Positions 17,951 through 27,288 of a stretch of 64,000 nt of DNA are shown here, piece after piece (within the stretch, counting starts at the first letter, position 1; each line of letters starts with the position of its first letter). Position numbers and translations under genes: made by a program. The stretch is from NCBI GenBank assembly GCA_017460805.1, contig JAFUAF010000002.1, positions 1-64,000 of the forward strand, in the 5' to 3' direction. The DNA comes from Bacillota bacterium (lineage in GTDB: Bacteria; Bacillota; Clostridia; Lachnospirales; CAG-274). The notes under the pieces were generated by a model. The model did no database searches. It saw only the letters and a list, made by a program, of their open reading frames with translations, and was not told where the DNA came from.

Positions 17951-19351
17951 TTAGCCGTTTCTTCTTCTAAGGCAAACCACAAGGCCGACAAGGAAGATAA
18001 CACCGGGGATAACACCCCATGCCACAATTTTTATCTTGTTTGCCGTACCCGCATCAATGATTATATTCTCGCCTGCAAGGCTCTTAGGCTTGATATATAT
18101 GCTGTCTTCCCTGTCGTTTAGCCAGTTAAGGCTGTTGACAAGCAGGGTCGTATTTCCGCCGTTCACAACAGCATCCACCTGTGAATCAAGCATATAAAAA
18201 CAGCCTATCACCATGACTTTTGTAACGTGCGACTTGTCCGTATAAGTAGAATCCGTAACAGCCGCCGCAATAGTGAATGGTCCCTGTCTGTCGCCCTCTT
18301 CAAAGTTGTAGGACTTATTGCCCTCCGCTTTTAAATAGGAAGTCGGCGAGCTTGTCAGTACATCTTCTATTTCAAGTCCCTGTTTTTTAAGTTCCAATAC
18401 GGAAATATCGTTTGTGCCGTAAGCAAGCACCTTATAATTGCTTTCTTTAAGGCTGTCGTTAATGCTGTGATCCGTTTCCTGCGCCATGACCTCAAAAGGA
18501 AGCTGCATATAGTTTGCCGGCTCGCTTTCAAGGATATAGTCCTTGCCGATATCCACGCCGTAAGCATTTAAAATGCTGATAAGGTTTGGATGATCGTCCT
18601 TGTTTATATCGCTGACAACACACATAAGACGGCCGTCGGCGGTAAGATAGTCTTTTATCTTCTGAACCTCGTCCGCAGAATAATCGCGGTAGCAGCTTGT
18701 TATAAGAAGAATTGCACAATCTTCGGGAATATCGTTTTGCAGCAGGTCTATCGTCTTGAAATCATAGTTTGCAAGTTCTGCCTGCTTAACAAAATTGGTA
18801 AATTTTTCGGGCTCGTTCTCTCCGTGACCCGTTACGGCATATACCGTACTGCTGCCCTCAAGGCCGACATAGTTTATAGCGCCTGTAACGCAGCTTTCCA
18901 CATTGAATGTACCCGAAGTATCAAAATATTCATCGTAGTTTATTACCTTATACAGCTTTCCGTTTGTAACGATAAGGCTGTTTACGCCTACACCCTTATC
19001 CTCCGTGGTATAGTTTTTCACAAAATCGGGATAGAGGTAAATATCCTTGTTCTCCACCTTGATATGCGGATTTTGCGCGTACTTGTCAAGCACCTGCTGT
19101 ACACGGGTGATTATATTGTCGGAACTCCCCGTTTTAAACAGGGTATAAATAGTTATATCCTCATCCAGTCCGTCAAGTACGGTCTGTGTCTTTTCACTTA
19201 TGGAATAGGTATCTTCCGACGTAAAATCAAATTTATGGTCTATTTCTCCGATTATTAGATTTATAACTATAAGCACGGCAATAAAAACCAATGTTATAAC
19301 AGTCGAAAATGTGCCGTACCTTATTTTCTTGTCCGTAAAAAATTTCTTCAT
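17951..19351 (-). CDS. GldG-like ABC auxiliary protein
   Basis: About 466 residues starting MKKFFTDKKIRYGTFSTVIT; the ATG at 19349-19351 follows GGAGGTGG, so the earlier frame start at 19390 is rejected. There is a helix at about 15-38, a large outside domain of the ABC-auxiliary family (YSISEKTQTVLDGLDEDITIYTLF, then VYAVTGHGENEP near 175), and a C-terminal helix before RRRNG. Such proteins are fused to or paired with the permease of ABC-2 exporters and are named after gliding protein GldG. No gliding genes are nearby, so a general envelope role is likelier. Confidence 0.82.
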   Translation of the reverse strand: MKKFFTDKKIRYGTFSTVITLVFIAVLIVINLIIGEIDHKFDFTSEDTYSISEKTQTVLDGLDEDITIYTLFKTGSSDNIITRVQQVLDKYAQNPHIKVENKDIYLYPDFVKNYTTEDKGVGVNSLIVTNGKLYKVINYDEYFDTSGTFNVESCVTGAINYVGLEGSSTVYAVTGHGENEPEKFTNFVKQAELANYDFKTIDLLQNDIPEDCAILLITSCYRDYSADEVQKIKDYLTADGRLMCVVSDINKDDHPNLISILNAYGVDIGKDYILESEPANYMQLPFEVMAQETDHSINDSLKESNYKVLAYGTNDISVLELKKQGLEIEDVLTSSPTSYLKAEGNKSYNFEEGDRQGPFTIAAAVTDSTYTDKSHVTKVMVIGCFYMLDSQVDAVVNGGNTTLLVNSLNWLNDREDSIYIKPKSLAGENIIIDAGTANKIKIVAWGVIPGVIFLVGLVVCLRRRNG

Positions 19352-19367
19352 TTTATCCACCTCCGGC

Positions 19368-20231
19368 TCAGCTCCAGCGCCTTTTTTCAATACTGTTTAC
19401 CGTAAGGAACAAAAATACGCCCGCAAAAGTGATATAATAGACCACATCGGATATGCCAAACACGCCGAGATAGAAATTTTCAAAGCGTGAAAGCACAGAA
19501 AGCCATCCGAGAGAAGTAATGATAAGGCCGTCAAAAACAGTGGGTCTTATTATATAGCAAAGTCCGACGATAGCCACACCGATAACAGCAAAACAGCCCG
19601 CTGCCGCAAGACTTTTTGTTCCCGTCCAGACAGCCGCAGCCACCGCAATAACTATAACAGCCGCAAACACAAGCGAAGCCGCACGGCTTATAGGCGCATT
19701 TGCCGCAATATTATCCATCATAAGCAGCAAAAACAGCACACAGAACGTACCTGCCGCCGCAACTATCTGATTATCGGTAAGCACGGAAATAAAAATACCG
19801 ACGCTTATAAGGCAGCTTCCCATAAGGAAATATCCTATAAAACAGCATACCGTTGCACCCACATCCACATTTCCGTATTTTGAAAGTATGAACGGGAACA
19901 CCGCCGTTATGATAATACCCATAAGATAAAGTGTTACCGCCGCCAAAAATTTGCCTATTACAACAGCATTTATGCTTATAGGCGATGTCAGAAGCAGCTG
20001 ATCTGTTTTCTGTCTGCTTTCTTCCGCAAAAGAACGCATGGTAAGCACAGGCACAAGTATAAGAAACATTATCATTGTCGAAACCAGAACATCATTGTAA
20101 TTTGCGCTGTACGCCGCAAGATTCTGCGCCGCAAAGAAATAGCCCGTTATCAGCACAAAAAAGCCAAGAAAGGCATAACCCGTAAAAGTCGTAAAATACG
20201 ACCTTAATTCTTTTTTATAAATCGAGATCAT
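19368..20231 (-). CDS. ABC-2 type permease (GldF-like)
   Basis: 287 residues with six predicted membrane helices, beginning MISIYKKELRSYFTTFTGYAFLGFF, the typical ABC-2 permease opening. The MRSFAEESRQKTDQLLLTSPIS segment near residue 68 is the coupling region shared by GldF and NosY-type permeases. It overlaps the ATPase gene by four bases (ATGA) and is followed by the GldG-like gene. It forms the membrane part of an exporter or extruder with unknown substrate. Confidence 0.88.
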   Translation of the reverse strand: MISIYKKELRSYFTTFTGYAFLGFFVLITGYFFAAQNLAAYSANYNDVLVSTMIMFLILVPVLTMRSFAEESRQKTDQLLLTSPISINAVVIGKFLAAVTLYLMGIIITAVFPFILSKYGNVDVGATVCCFIGYFLMGSCLISVGIFISVLTDNQIVAAAGTFCVLFLLLMMDNIAANAPISRAASLVFAAVIVIAVAAAVWTGTKSLAAAGCFAVIGVAIVGLCYIIRPTVFDGLIITSLGWLSVLSRFENFYLGVFGISDVVYYITFAGVFLFLTVNSIEKRRWS

Positions 20232-21208
20232 TGTTCTGCCTCCTCAACTTCGTTTTCGGTTTTTATCTGCGGCTTTTTAACTGCGCTGTCCTCACCGCTT
20301 ATAATTTTAAGGAATATCTCTTCAAGTGTGAGCGCAGCGCCTTTTAGCATAAGCAGCGGCACACCCGCCTTTACAAACGCATTTGATATATCCGCGCGGA
20401 TATCGCCCTCGCCCGAAACATAAATTTCCGTTTCGTCATTATCCGTACTGACTTTAAAATCGTTTACGGAAGAGATGGTTTTTATTATCTGTTCCGCTTT
20501 TTCCTTTGAACAGCCGACACGCACAAGCTGAGCCGAATTTCCCGAACCCGCCGTCAGTTCTTCCGCAGGCGCATCCGCAACTATCTTACCTTTGTTGATA
20601 ATGATTATCCTGTCACATACGGCACTTACTTCGCCAAGGATATGCGAGCTTAAAATAACGGTATGCCTTTTGCCGAGCATTCTTATAACATCGCGCATCT
20701 CAATTACCTGTTTGGGGTCAAGGCCAACCGTCGGCTCATCAAGGATAAGCACTTTCGGGAACCCGACCATTGCCTGTGCAAGCCCGACACGCTGACGGTA
20801 ACCTTTTGAAAGGTTTTTGACTATACGGTGAGAATGGTCTGTTATTTTGACCGTTTCCATGATATATTTAAGCATTTCGGGTCGTCTGTCCTTAGGTACT
20901 TTTTTAATATCACACACAAAATCCAGATACTCCGTCACGCGCATATCACCATAAAGCGGCGGTACATCGGGAAGATAACCAAGCTGTTTTTTAGCCTGTT
21001 CGGGCTCGTCCAGTATGTCAAAGCCGTTTATCTTCACACTTCCCTCTGTTGACGAGATAAAGCCCGTCATCATATTCATGGTCGTGGTCTTACCCGCGCC
21101 GTTAGGTCCGAGAAAGCCCACTATCTCACCGTCGTTTACGGTAAAATCAATATGGTCTACGGCAGTATGAGCGCCATAGACCTTTGTAAGCCCTTTGACT
21201 TCTATCAA
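20228..21208 (-). CDS. ABC transporter ATP-binding protein (GldA-like)
   Basis: A 326-residue ATPase. The Walker A GPNGAGKTTT lies near residue 35, the signature LSKGYRQRVGLAQA near 130, and Walker B VLILDEPTVGLDP near 150. A C-terminal extension of about 100 residues is typical of drug or Gld-type exporters. The start is a TTG at 21206-21208 with AGGAG nine bases upstream, giving MIEVKGLTKVYGAHTAV. It powers the permease encoded next. It follows the YigZ-family gene in the same operon. Confidence 0.9.
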   Translation of the reverse strand: MIEVKGLTKVYGAHTAVDHIDFTVNDGEIVGFLGPNGAGKTTTMNMMTGFISSTEGSVKINGFDILDEPEQAKKQLGYLPDVPPLYGDMRVTEYLDFVCDIKKVPKDRRPEMLKYIMETVKITDHSHRIVKNLSKGYRQRVGLAQAMVGFPKVLILDEPTVGLDPKQVIEMRDVIRMLGKRHTVILSSHILGEVSAVCDRIIIINKGKIVADAPAEELTAGSGNSAQLVRVGCSKEKAEQIIKTISSVNDFKVSTDNDETEIYVSGEGDIRADISNAFVKAGVPLLMLKGAALTLEEIFLKIISGEDSAVKKPQIKTENEVEEAEQ

Positions 21209-21223
21209 TTAAAAACACTCCTA

Positions 21224-21844
21224 TCATCTGTATATATCTTCAAAAACTTCCGTCTGCGCCCTGCCGTTTGTGACATTCGTGACATTTTTTATAAACCTGT
21301 CCGCATCGGAAACTTTTACAAGCAATTTAAAACATACACTGTCGGTATATACCGTATCTTCCACTATATGACCGCCCTGCATGGCCTCATACTGAACTTT
21401 GCCGCTCAAATCATAACTTACGGTCACATTTATCCGGCTGTATAAAATCCTTTCGACAATACCCGCGGCAAGCAGTCCCTCTTTTGTGCTTTTGCTGTAT
21501 GCACGCACAAGACCGCCCGTACCGAGCAAAGTGCCGCCGAAGTACCTTGTAACCACAACAAGCACATTTTTTACCTGTTCGCCGATAAGCACTTCAAGCA
21601 TAGGCATACCCGCCGTTCCGCCCGGCTCGCCGTCGTCGGAATAACGCTGTATGCGTCCGTCCAATCCAAGCACAAAAGCGTAGCAGTTATGCCGCGCGTC
21701 CCAGTACTGCTTTTTTATTTTTTCTATATGCTCAATGGCTTCTTTTTCCTCTGTTACGGGTATAACATGGGCAATAAAACGGGATTTTTTTTCAACTATC
21801 TCCGCCTCGCCCTCGCCCGCAACGGTAAAGTAGCTTTCTATCAT
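21224..21844 (-). CDS. YigZ/IMPACT family protein
   Basis: About 206 residues. The N-terminal IMPACT domain has KKSRFIAHV, DARHNCYAFVLG and RYSDDGEPGGTAGMPML (about residue 70), followed by TRYFGGTLLGTGGLVRAYS. The C-terminal DUF1949 domain completes the family length. The ATG at 21842-21844 overlaps the cvpA stop (TGATG) and has GAAGAGG upstream, so the TTG one codon earlier is not needed. Family members are linked to translation or proteolysis control, but the molecular role is not settled. Confidence 0.88.
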   Translation of the reverse strand: MIESYFTVAGEGEAEIVEKKSRFIAHVIPVTEEKEAIEHIEKIKKQYWDARHNCYAFVLGLDGRIQRYSDDGEPGGTAGMPMLEVLIGEQVKNVLVVVTRYFGGTLLGTGGLVRAYSKSTKEGLLAAGIVERILYSRINVTVSYDLSGKVQYEAMQGGHIVEDTVYTDSVCFKLLVKVSDADRFIKNVTNVTNGRAQTEVFEDIYR

Positions 21845-22533
21845 CAAAACATCCTCTTCATCATTACAAGCCTTATAATATCGGTATTATATAAAACTAT
21901 CGCTATTTTTGACTGCATAATGCTGTCATACAGTGTCGAAAACACAGGCTGCGCAACAAAAGCATCCATTATCGCAAACATCGCCCACATAAAGACAACA
22001 GACATTGCAAGCCCCAGCAAACCTCCGCCTGCACGGCTTAAAATACGCACACCCGGTGTTTTTTTAATAAGATTGAATGCCGCAGCTATCATCCTTACCG
22101 CCGCAAAACATATCACAAAAAGCAGTATGCTTACTATTATATTAAGCACTATATTTGCAATAAAAGCACCTATATAATCAACCACGTTGTCAACGCCAAG
22201 CATATTATATATAACCGAATTATTGTTGACAACAAGTTTTTCCTTTAATATCTCGGGCAGCGGCAGTCCGTTTATAAGCGAAAGCTGTGCCTGTCTTGTG
22301 GAATTTTCCGCAAAAGTACGAAGCCCAAGGTCTTCCGTGACCGCATTTTTTATCATGTCAAACAGCCCGCTGCCGCGCATAAAACTGCACACAAGCGGAT
22401 AGCATACCATAGAAGCCACCGTTGACAAAGCCACACAAACGGTATGCACTATCCCCGATAAAAACCCGCAGTATATGCCGTAAATAACAAATACCGCCGC
22501 AACAGCTATAACAAAAATATCAATACCACTCAT
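21844..22533 (-). CDS. CvpA family membrane protein
   Basis: 229 residues with four membrane helices and the family opening GIDIFVIAVAAVFVIYGIYCGFLSG. CvpA proteins were first linked to colicin V production and more widely to envelope homeostasis. It lies two bases after the DUF5711 gene and overlaps the next gene. The C-terminal portion (AGGGLLGLAMSVVFMWAMFAI) fits the family's last helix pair. Confidence 0.8.
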   Translation of the reverse strand: MSGIDIFVIAVAAVFVIYGIYCGFLSGIVHTVCVALSTVASMVCYPLVCSFMRGSGLFDMIKNAVTEDLGLRTFAENSTRQAQLSLINGLPLPEILKEKLVVNNNSVIYNMLGVDNVVDYIGAFIANIVLNIIVSILLFVICFAAVRMIAAAFNLIKKTPGVRILSRAGGGLLGLAMSVVFMWAMFAIMDAFVAQPVFSTLYDSIMQSKIAIVLYNTDIIRLVMMKRMF

Positions 22534-22535
22534 TT

Positions 22536-24002
22536 TTACTCTTGTTCCTCATCTTCATTATCACTGTAGTCTTCGTCTTCATCATAATACTCCTCATCAT
22601 CCTCGTAGTATTCCTCGTCCTCGTAGTACTCTTCATCATCCTCGTAGTACTCTTCATCATCCTCGTAGTATTCTTCATCATCGTCATCTTCGTAATACTC
22701 TTCATCGGATGGATCATCAGACGTATCGGCCGTTACCGTCTCTGTAGTCGTTTCTGTCACGGGTGCGGCCGTGGTCGCTTCGGTCAATTCCTCCGTGACT
22801 ATAACTGCACCTTCATCTGTATCGGGTGCGGCGTTTTCGTTTACGTTTTCGCCCTTTTTAACGCGCATTACACGCATTTTATTATTGCCCGCAATAAGTA
22901 TCTCATTAGCCGCCGAATATAAAAGCAGCTGCTTGGTATCTCCGCCCGAAGCCATAGACCAATTCTGTGCACCGCTCATATCATAAGAAATAAGCTGAGA
23001 ACTTGTTGCCGCAAGCATCATATTATCATACATTTTTATATAAGAGATCTCGGATGCCGTATCAAAATCCGCTGCCTGCTTGCCCGACTGGTAGTAAGCA
23101 CTGATATGGCCGCCATTTTCATTTTTGACAGCCCACGCGACCGTACCGTCTGCCGAAACATCAACAGCCGTCATTACGCCGTTTGGCGATGTCCTGAGTT
23201 TTTCTTTGCAGCCGTCAGCCGATATATCCATTAAAATTATCTCTTGGTCACTTATCGCAGCAAGCGTATTGTTTTTGCCGAATTTAAGCATACCTACAAT
23301 AGCATCTCCGCCCGAAAAAGCAGTAAACATACCGTCTATGGATTCTGCTGTCGCAGCCATTTCCTTGCCTACATAGCGCATTACAACATTTGACTTGAAT
23401 GTTACCATACTTGTATCTATATAAGATGTCGCATAAATACTGCTGTCCTCGGATATTGCAATGGCAACGGGTATGCTTTCCGCTGCCGGACAGCTGCTTA
23501 TTGAAACAACAGTACCCTGCGAATTGTAAATATTTGTAAGGTATGTATTTGACATTTCCATTATAACTGCCGTATAACCGTTTTGATTTACCGCAAACGT
23601 GGTTATAGGACCTTCCGCAGGAATATCATACAAGAAGCCTTTTGGCCCGTAGACCTTTACCAGTCTGCCGCGTTCTTCCGCAACGGCTACATAATCTCCG
23701 TCGCCTATCATAACGGGCTGCTGCATCGTGTAAGTATCTGTCCATACTGTACTTCCCTGGTGGTCAAGCATCTGCATGCCGTCTTTTGAGCAGTAAAAAA
23801 TGTTTTTGCCGTTTACATGGAAAGAGGCCTTGGAAGAACTTTCATAATTAAGTTCGGGAAATACCATTCTATCTCCCGAAACGGCTTCACTTCCCATATT
23901 TATTGCAAAGCACAGTGCCGCAGCAGCCAAAATAACGATGCCTGCCAAAATATATACGATCTTTGTATTTTTCTTTTTGGTTTTTTTATTTTTATCAGCC
24001 AT
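22536..24002 (-). CDS. DUF5711 family protein with acidic tyrosine repeat tail
   Basis: About 488 residues beginning MADKNKKTKKKNTK. The ATG at 24000-24002 has AGAGG upstream; the earlier ATG at 24023 does not. A basic inside tail is followed by one helix (about 20-42) and an outside domain of repeated beta-propeller-like blades (residues 50-380, e.g. GDYVAVAEERGRLVKVYGPKG). A Thr-rich linker (about 400-430) and a tail of repeated EEYYEDD units complete it. DUF5711 proteins of clostridia have this plan. Ligand and partner are unknown. It is the first gene of the operon that ends with the Gld-type ABC system. Confidence 0.75.
   Translation of the reverse strand: MADKNKKTKKKNTKIVYILAGIVILAAAALCFAINMGSEAVSGDRMVFPELNYESSSKASFHVNGKNIFYCSKDGMQMLDHQGSTVWTDTYTMQQPVMIGDGDYVAVAEERGRLVKVYGPKGFLYDIPAEGPITTFAVNQNGYTAVIMEMSNTYLTNIYNSQGTVVSISSCPAAESIPVAIAISEDSSIYATSYIDTSMVTFKSNVVMRYVGKEMAATAESIDGMFTAFSGGDAIVGMLKFGKNNTLAAISDQEIILMDISADGCKEKLRTSPNGVMTAVDVSADGTVAWAVKNENGGHISAYYQSGKQAADFDTASEISYIKMYDNMMLAATSSQLISYDMSGAQNWSMASGGDTKQLLLYSAANEILIAGNNKMRVMRVKKGENVNENAAPDTDEGAVIVTEELTEATTAAPVTETTTETVTADTSDDPSDEEYYEDDDDEEYYEDDEEYYEDDEEYYEDEEYYEDDEEYYDEDEDYSDNEDEEQE
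22555..22720. repeat. In-gene tandem repeat coding EEYYEDD
   Basis: Repeated units of about 18-21 bases (core TACTCTTCATCATCCTCGTAG on +) encode a run of acidic residues and tyrosine pairs. Unit length always stays in frame, so copy number could vary between strains. Confidence 0.75.
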
Positions 24003-24042
24003 AGTATACCTCTGAATTATCATATTTACATAATTACTATAG

Positions 24043-24072
24043 ATTATATCACAATCCTCACTTAAATTTCAA
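24043..24072 (-). promoter_or_regulatory. Promoter of the DUF5711-cvpA-ABC operon
   Basis: TTGAAA (24067-24072), 18 bases, TATAAT (24043-24048) on the minus strand, about 40 bases before the start codon. Confidence 0.65.
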
Positions 24073-24097
24073 TACATACGGCAAATTTTTTATATAA

Positions 24098-24124
24098 AAA
24101 AGACGCAGAGGTTTCTTCTGCGCC
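24098..24124 (-). terminator. Terminator after the RND efflux operon
   Basis: On the minus strand GGCGCAGA pairs with TCTGCGTC (24117-24124 with 24102-24109, one mismatch) and is followed by TTTTTT. It separates the efflux operon from the next promoter. Confidence 0.75.
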
Positions 24125-24132
24125 TTATTTTA

Positions 24133-27100
24133 TCAGTTTGCTGCGGCAGCTGCTGCTTTTTTAGCTGCGTTTTTTTCTTTTTTAGCCTGTTTTTTCTTCT
24201 TTTTCTTGTCTATGCGCTCATTGAATGCAACATAAATCGCAGGAATAAGCAGTAATGTTACAAGAGTCGAGAAAAGCAGACCGAATACTACCGTTACGGC
24301 AAGACCTCTCATGGACTCGGAACCGTCTGCCTGTGATACCATCATGGGGATCATACCAAGCACGGTCGTAAGTGTTGACATAAGGATAGGTCTTAAACGT
24401 GCGGGGCCTGCAATAAGCATGGCCTCTTTATAATTTTTGCCGCGGTCACGCACCTGTAAGTTAGCGTAGTCGATAAGCACGATAGCGTTGTTTACAACGA
24501 CACCCGAAAGCATTATCAGACCGAGCAGACTTGTAACGGAGATCGCCTGACCCCAGACAAAGTTGCCGAACAGACCGCCTGTGATAGCGATAGGTATAGA
24601 GAACATGACGATAAACGGGAAGCTGTAAGCTTCAAATTCAGCCGCCATAACCATGTATACAAGCAAAACGGCTACCACAAGGGCAATAAGAAGACCCGAG
24701 AAAGCCTCTGCCATACGCTCTGCCACACCGCCGTACTGCCATGTAACATCTCCCGGAAGATTATAAGACATAACAGCCTCATCAAACTGGTTTTGTATCT
24801 GCGAAAGAGCCGCGCCGTCAAGTGTACCCGATACGGTTATCATATCGGTCTGGTCTTTTCTTGCTATTGAAACGGGAACATCCTCTTCAATAACTTCACT
24901 TATTTCGCTAAGCGGAACAGAACCGCCGCCCGCTGTGGGGATAAGCAGTTTTTCCACATCCGAGATATAATTTACCTTGCCGTCCTCAAGCACTACTTTT
25001 ATATCATATTCATCGCCGTCGATCTTATATTTTGTCGGAGATGAACCTGTAATATCCGTTCTTAAAATACCCGATATACTTGATATACTGATGCCAAGAC
25101 TGTTAGCCTTTCTCTTGTCGATACGGATAGTTGCGTTGGGCGAACTCTCCTCTATTGAAGATTTTACATCTGTAATACCCGAAAAACCTTTGAGTATTTC
25201 GACAAAATCATCACTGACTTTTTTTGCATCCTCGGAATTGTCCGAATAAACTTCTATCTCGACCCCTGCGGATGAGTAGCTGCCCATTGAAGAACCCGCG
25301 GAACTTACTTCTATCTCCGCACCCGGAATATTGGTAAGCTTTTTACGCATCTCGCTTGCCACTTCATCGGTCGTTCTTGTACGGCCTTCAGATTTTTTCT
25401 TGAGCGATACGGTTACGGTACTGCTGTCCTCGGTCGCACCCATAAGAGCCGACATACCGCCCGTATTGCCCGCACTCATAGAAATATTTTTGATATCTGG
25501 GTCGTCCTTTACGGCATCAACAACTTTCCACGAGATCTCTTCCGTTCGCTTTATGTTTGAACCCTTTGGAAGCGATACGGTAATAGAAACCGAACTTTCG
25601 TCGGTATTTGCCATAAATTCCATGTTCATCGTAGGAATTACCATACCCGTAATGACCACGAAAGCAAGCGCTATTGCAACCGTAAGCTTTTTCATGTCAA
25701 GTGCTTTATGAATAAGCTTGTCGTATATTTTTTCGAGGCCTGTCAATAAATAGCCGATAAAATCAAGAGGTTTGCCAAGTATCGTCTTTGCCTTTTTCTC
25801 GCCCGTATCTTCGGGAGAAAGGAGAAGAGATGCGGCCATAGGCACGAATGTTATGGAAACCACCAGTGAACACAAAAGCGAGAACACGATAGTAAGACAC
25901 ATATCGTTGAAAAGCTCCGAAACCTGGCCTTCAACCATAGTGATAGGCAGGAAAACGGCTATTGTTGTAAGCGTTGAAGCCACAACGGAATTGATTACCT
26001 CGGTACCGCCCTCAATAGCGGCATGAGTTTTATCAAGCCCCTCTTCCAGCTTTTTGAATATACTCTCCATAACAACGATGGAGTTATCAACAAGCATACC
26101 TATACCAAGCGTAAGACCGCCAAGACTCATCATATTGAAGTTTACGTGTGCAAGTCTCATGACCGCAAACGTTGTAACGACCGAAACGGGCATAGAAACC
26201 GCAACTACCAATGTAGAACGTATCTCACGCAGGAAAAGGAACAGTACTATGATAGCGAAAAGACCGCCCTGCCAAAGTGAGTTTGCAACACTTGAAAGAG
26301 CCAAAGTTACATATTCGGCGGGGTCACGCACGGTAACAAAGTTGATGTCGGGCATTTCTTCCTGTATCTTTGCCATTTCCTTAAAAACAGCTTTGGACAC
26401 ATCGACCGTGTTTGCTGTCGAGTTTTTGGAAACCGACATCGTTATACTTTCCAGACCGTCGGTATACGAAAACGCCTTGGTCTCATCAAATTTTTCGGTA
26501 ACTGTGGCAATATCACTTAAAAATACGTTTCCTCCCGAACTTGTGGGAATAAGGACATCACGTATCTCGTTTATATCTCTGAATTCACCCTTTACACGCA
26601 GCGTAAGGTTTTTATCACCCTTATAAACGCTGCCCAGAGGGGTGTTGATATTTTCGGAAACAAGCATACCCGTGACCGTACTTTCGGTTATGCCGTATAC
26701 ACGCATTTTTTCCTGATTTATTGCAACTTCTATTATCTTGTCGTTACCGCCGATAGTGTTTACCGATGCAACGCCGTTTTGTCTTTCTATACGGGGTACG
26801 ATACGGTCATCCATAAGTGCTTTCAGCTCGTTTATGGTCTTTGTATTGGAACTTGCACTTATAACGATATTGCCTGCAAGGGAGTTGATATCTATTTTAA
26901 GTATCATGGGATCCTTTGCATCATCGGGCAGCATGGCTTTGTACATATCCACCCTCTCTCGTACATCCTGTGCGGCTACATCAACATCGACCGAATAATC
27001 AAAACGCGCCATTATCATACTGTTGCCCGCAGACGACTCCGACTGGAGCGTATCAAGACCGCTTACCGTTGCAACAGCGCTTTCCAGCGGTTCTGTTACA

Positions 27101-27285
27101 AGGGTCTTTATTTCCTCGGAACTTGCACCGTCATAAGTAGTCATAATAAGTACGATAGGTATGTTCATATTTGGCATCATATCCATACTTAAATTCATCA
27201 TAGACATAAGGCCGAAGCTTATTGCTACCAACACACACATTATTGTGGTTACGGGACGCTTGACCGATAAGCTTGATAAGTTCAT
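24133..27285 (-). CDS. RND family efflux transporter, inner-membrane pump
   Basis: 1050 residues, full length for the AcrB/MdtB/HAE1 group. The N-terminus reads MNLSSLSVKRPVTTIMCVLVAIS with the usual first helix. Twelve helices are expected, with central blocks such as GLTLGIGMLVDNSIVVMES near residue 390 and LLGLIMLSGVVVNNAIVLIDYAN near 935. The transmembrane acidic residue needed for proton use lies in the first block. A Lys/Ala-rich tail (KKKKKQAKKEKNAAKKAAAA) ends the protein inside the cell. It works with the lipoprotein adaptor three bases upstream and is controlled by the MarR-type gene before that. The substrate is unknown; drugs, lipids or fermentation acids are all possible. Confidence 0.95.
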   Translation of the reverse strand: MNLSSLSVKRPVTTIMCVLVAISFGLMSMMNLSMDMMPNMNIPIVLIMTTYDGASSEEIKTLVTEPLESAVATVSGLDTLQSESSAGNSMIMARFDYSVDVDVAAQDVRERVDMYKAMLPDDAKDPMILKIDINSLAGNIVISASSNTKTINELKALMDDRIVPRIERQNGVASVNTIGGNDKIIEVAINQEKMRVYGITESTVTGMLVSENINTPLGSVYKGDKNLTLRVKGEFRDINEIRDVLIPTSSGGNVFLSDIATVTEKFDETKAFSYTDGLESITMSVSKNSTANTVDVSKAVFKEMAKIQEEMPDINFVTVRDPAEYVTLALSSVANSLWQGGLFAIIVLFLFLREIRSTLVVAVSMPVSVVTTFAVMRLAHVNFNMMSLGGLTLGIGMLVDNSIVVMESIFKKLEEGLDKTHAAIEGGTEVINSVVASTLTTIAVFLPITMVEGQVSELFNDMCLTIVFSLLCSLVVSITFVPMAASLLLSPEDTGEKKAKTILGKPLDFIGYLLTGLEKIYDKLIHKALDMKKLTVAIALAFVVITGMVIPTMNMEFMANTDESSVSITVSLPKGSNIKRTEEISWKVVDAVKDDPDIKNISMSAGNTGGMSALMGATEDSSTVTVSLKKKSEGRTRTTDEVASEMRKKLTNIPGAEIEVSSAGSSMGSYSSAGVEIEVYSDNSEDAKKVSDDFVEILKGFSGITDVKSSIEESSPNATIRIDKRKANSLGISISSISGILRTDITGSSPTKYKIDGDEYDIKVVLEDGKVNYISDVEKLLIPTAGGGSVPLSEISEVIEEDVPVSIARKDQTDMITVSGTLDGAALSQIQNQFDEAVMSYNLPGDVTWQYGGVAERMAEAFSGLLIALVVAVLLVYMVMAAEFEAYSFPFIVMFSIPIAITGGLFGNFVWGQAISVTSLLGLIMLSGVVVNNAIVLIDYANLQVRDRGKNYKEAMLIAGPARLRPILMSTLTTVLGMIPMMVSQADGSESMRGLAVTVVFGLLFSTLVTLLLIPAIYVAFNERIDKKKKKKQAKKEKNAAKKAAAAAAN

Positions 27286-27288
27286 AAA

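Noticed and set aside
22555-22720. Tandem repeats as a CRISPR array
   Set aside because: Units are about 20 bases with no unique spacers, stay in frame and encode acidic residues. No cas genes are present.
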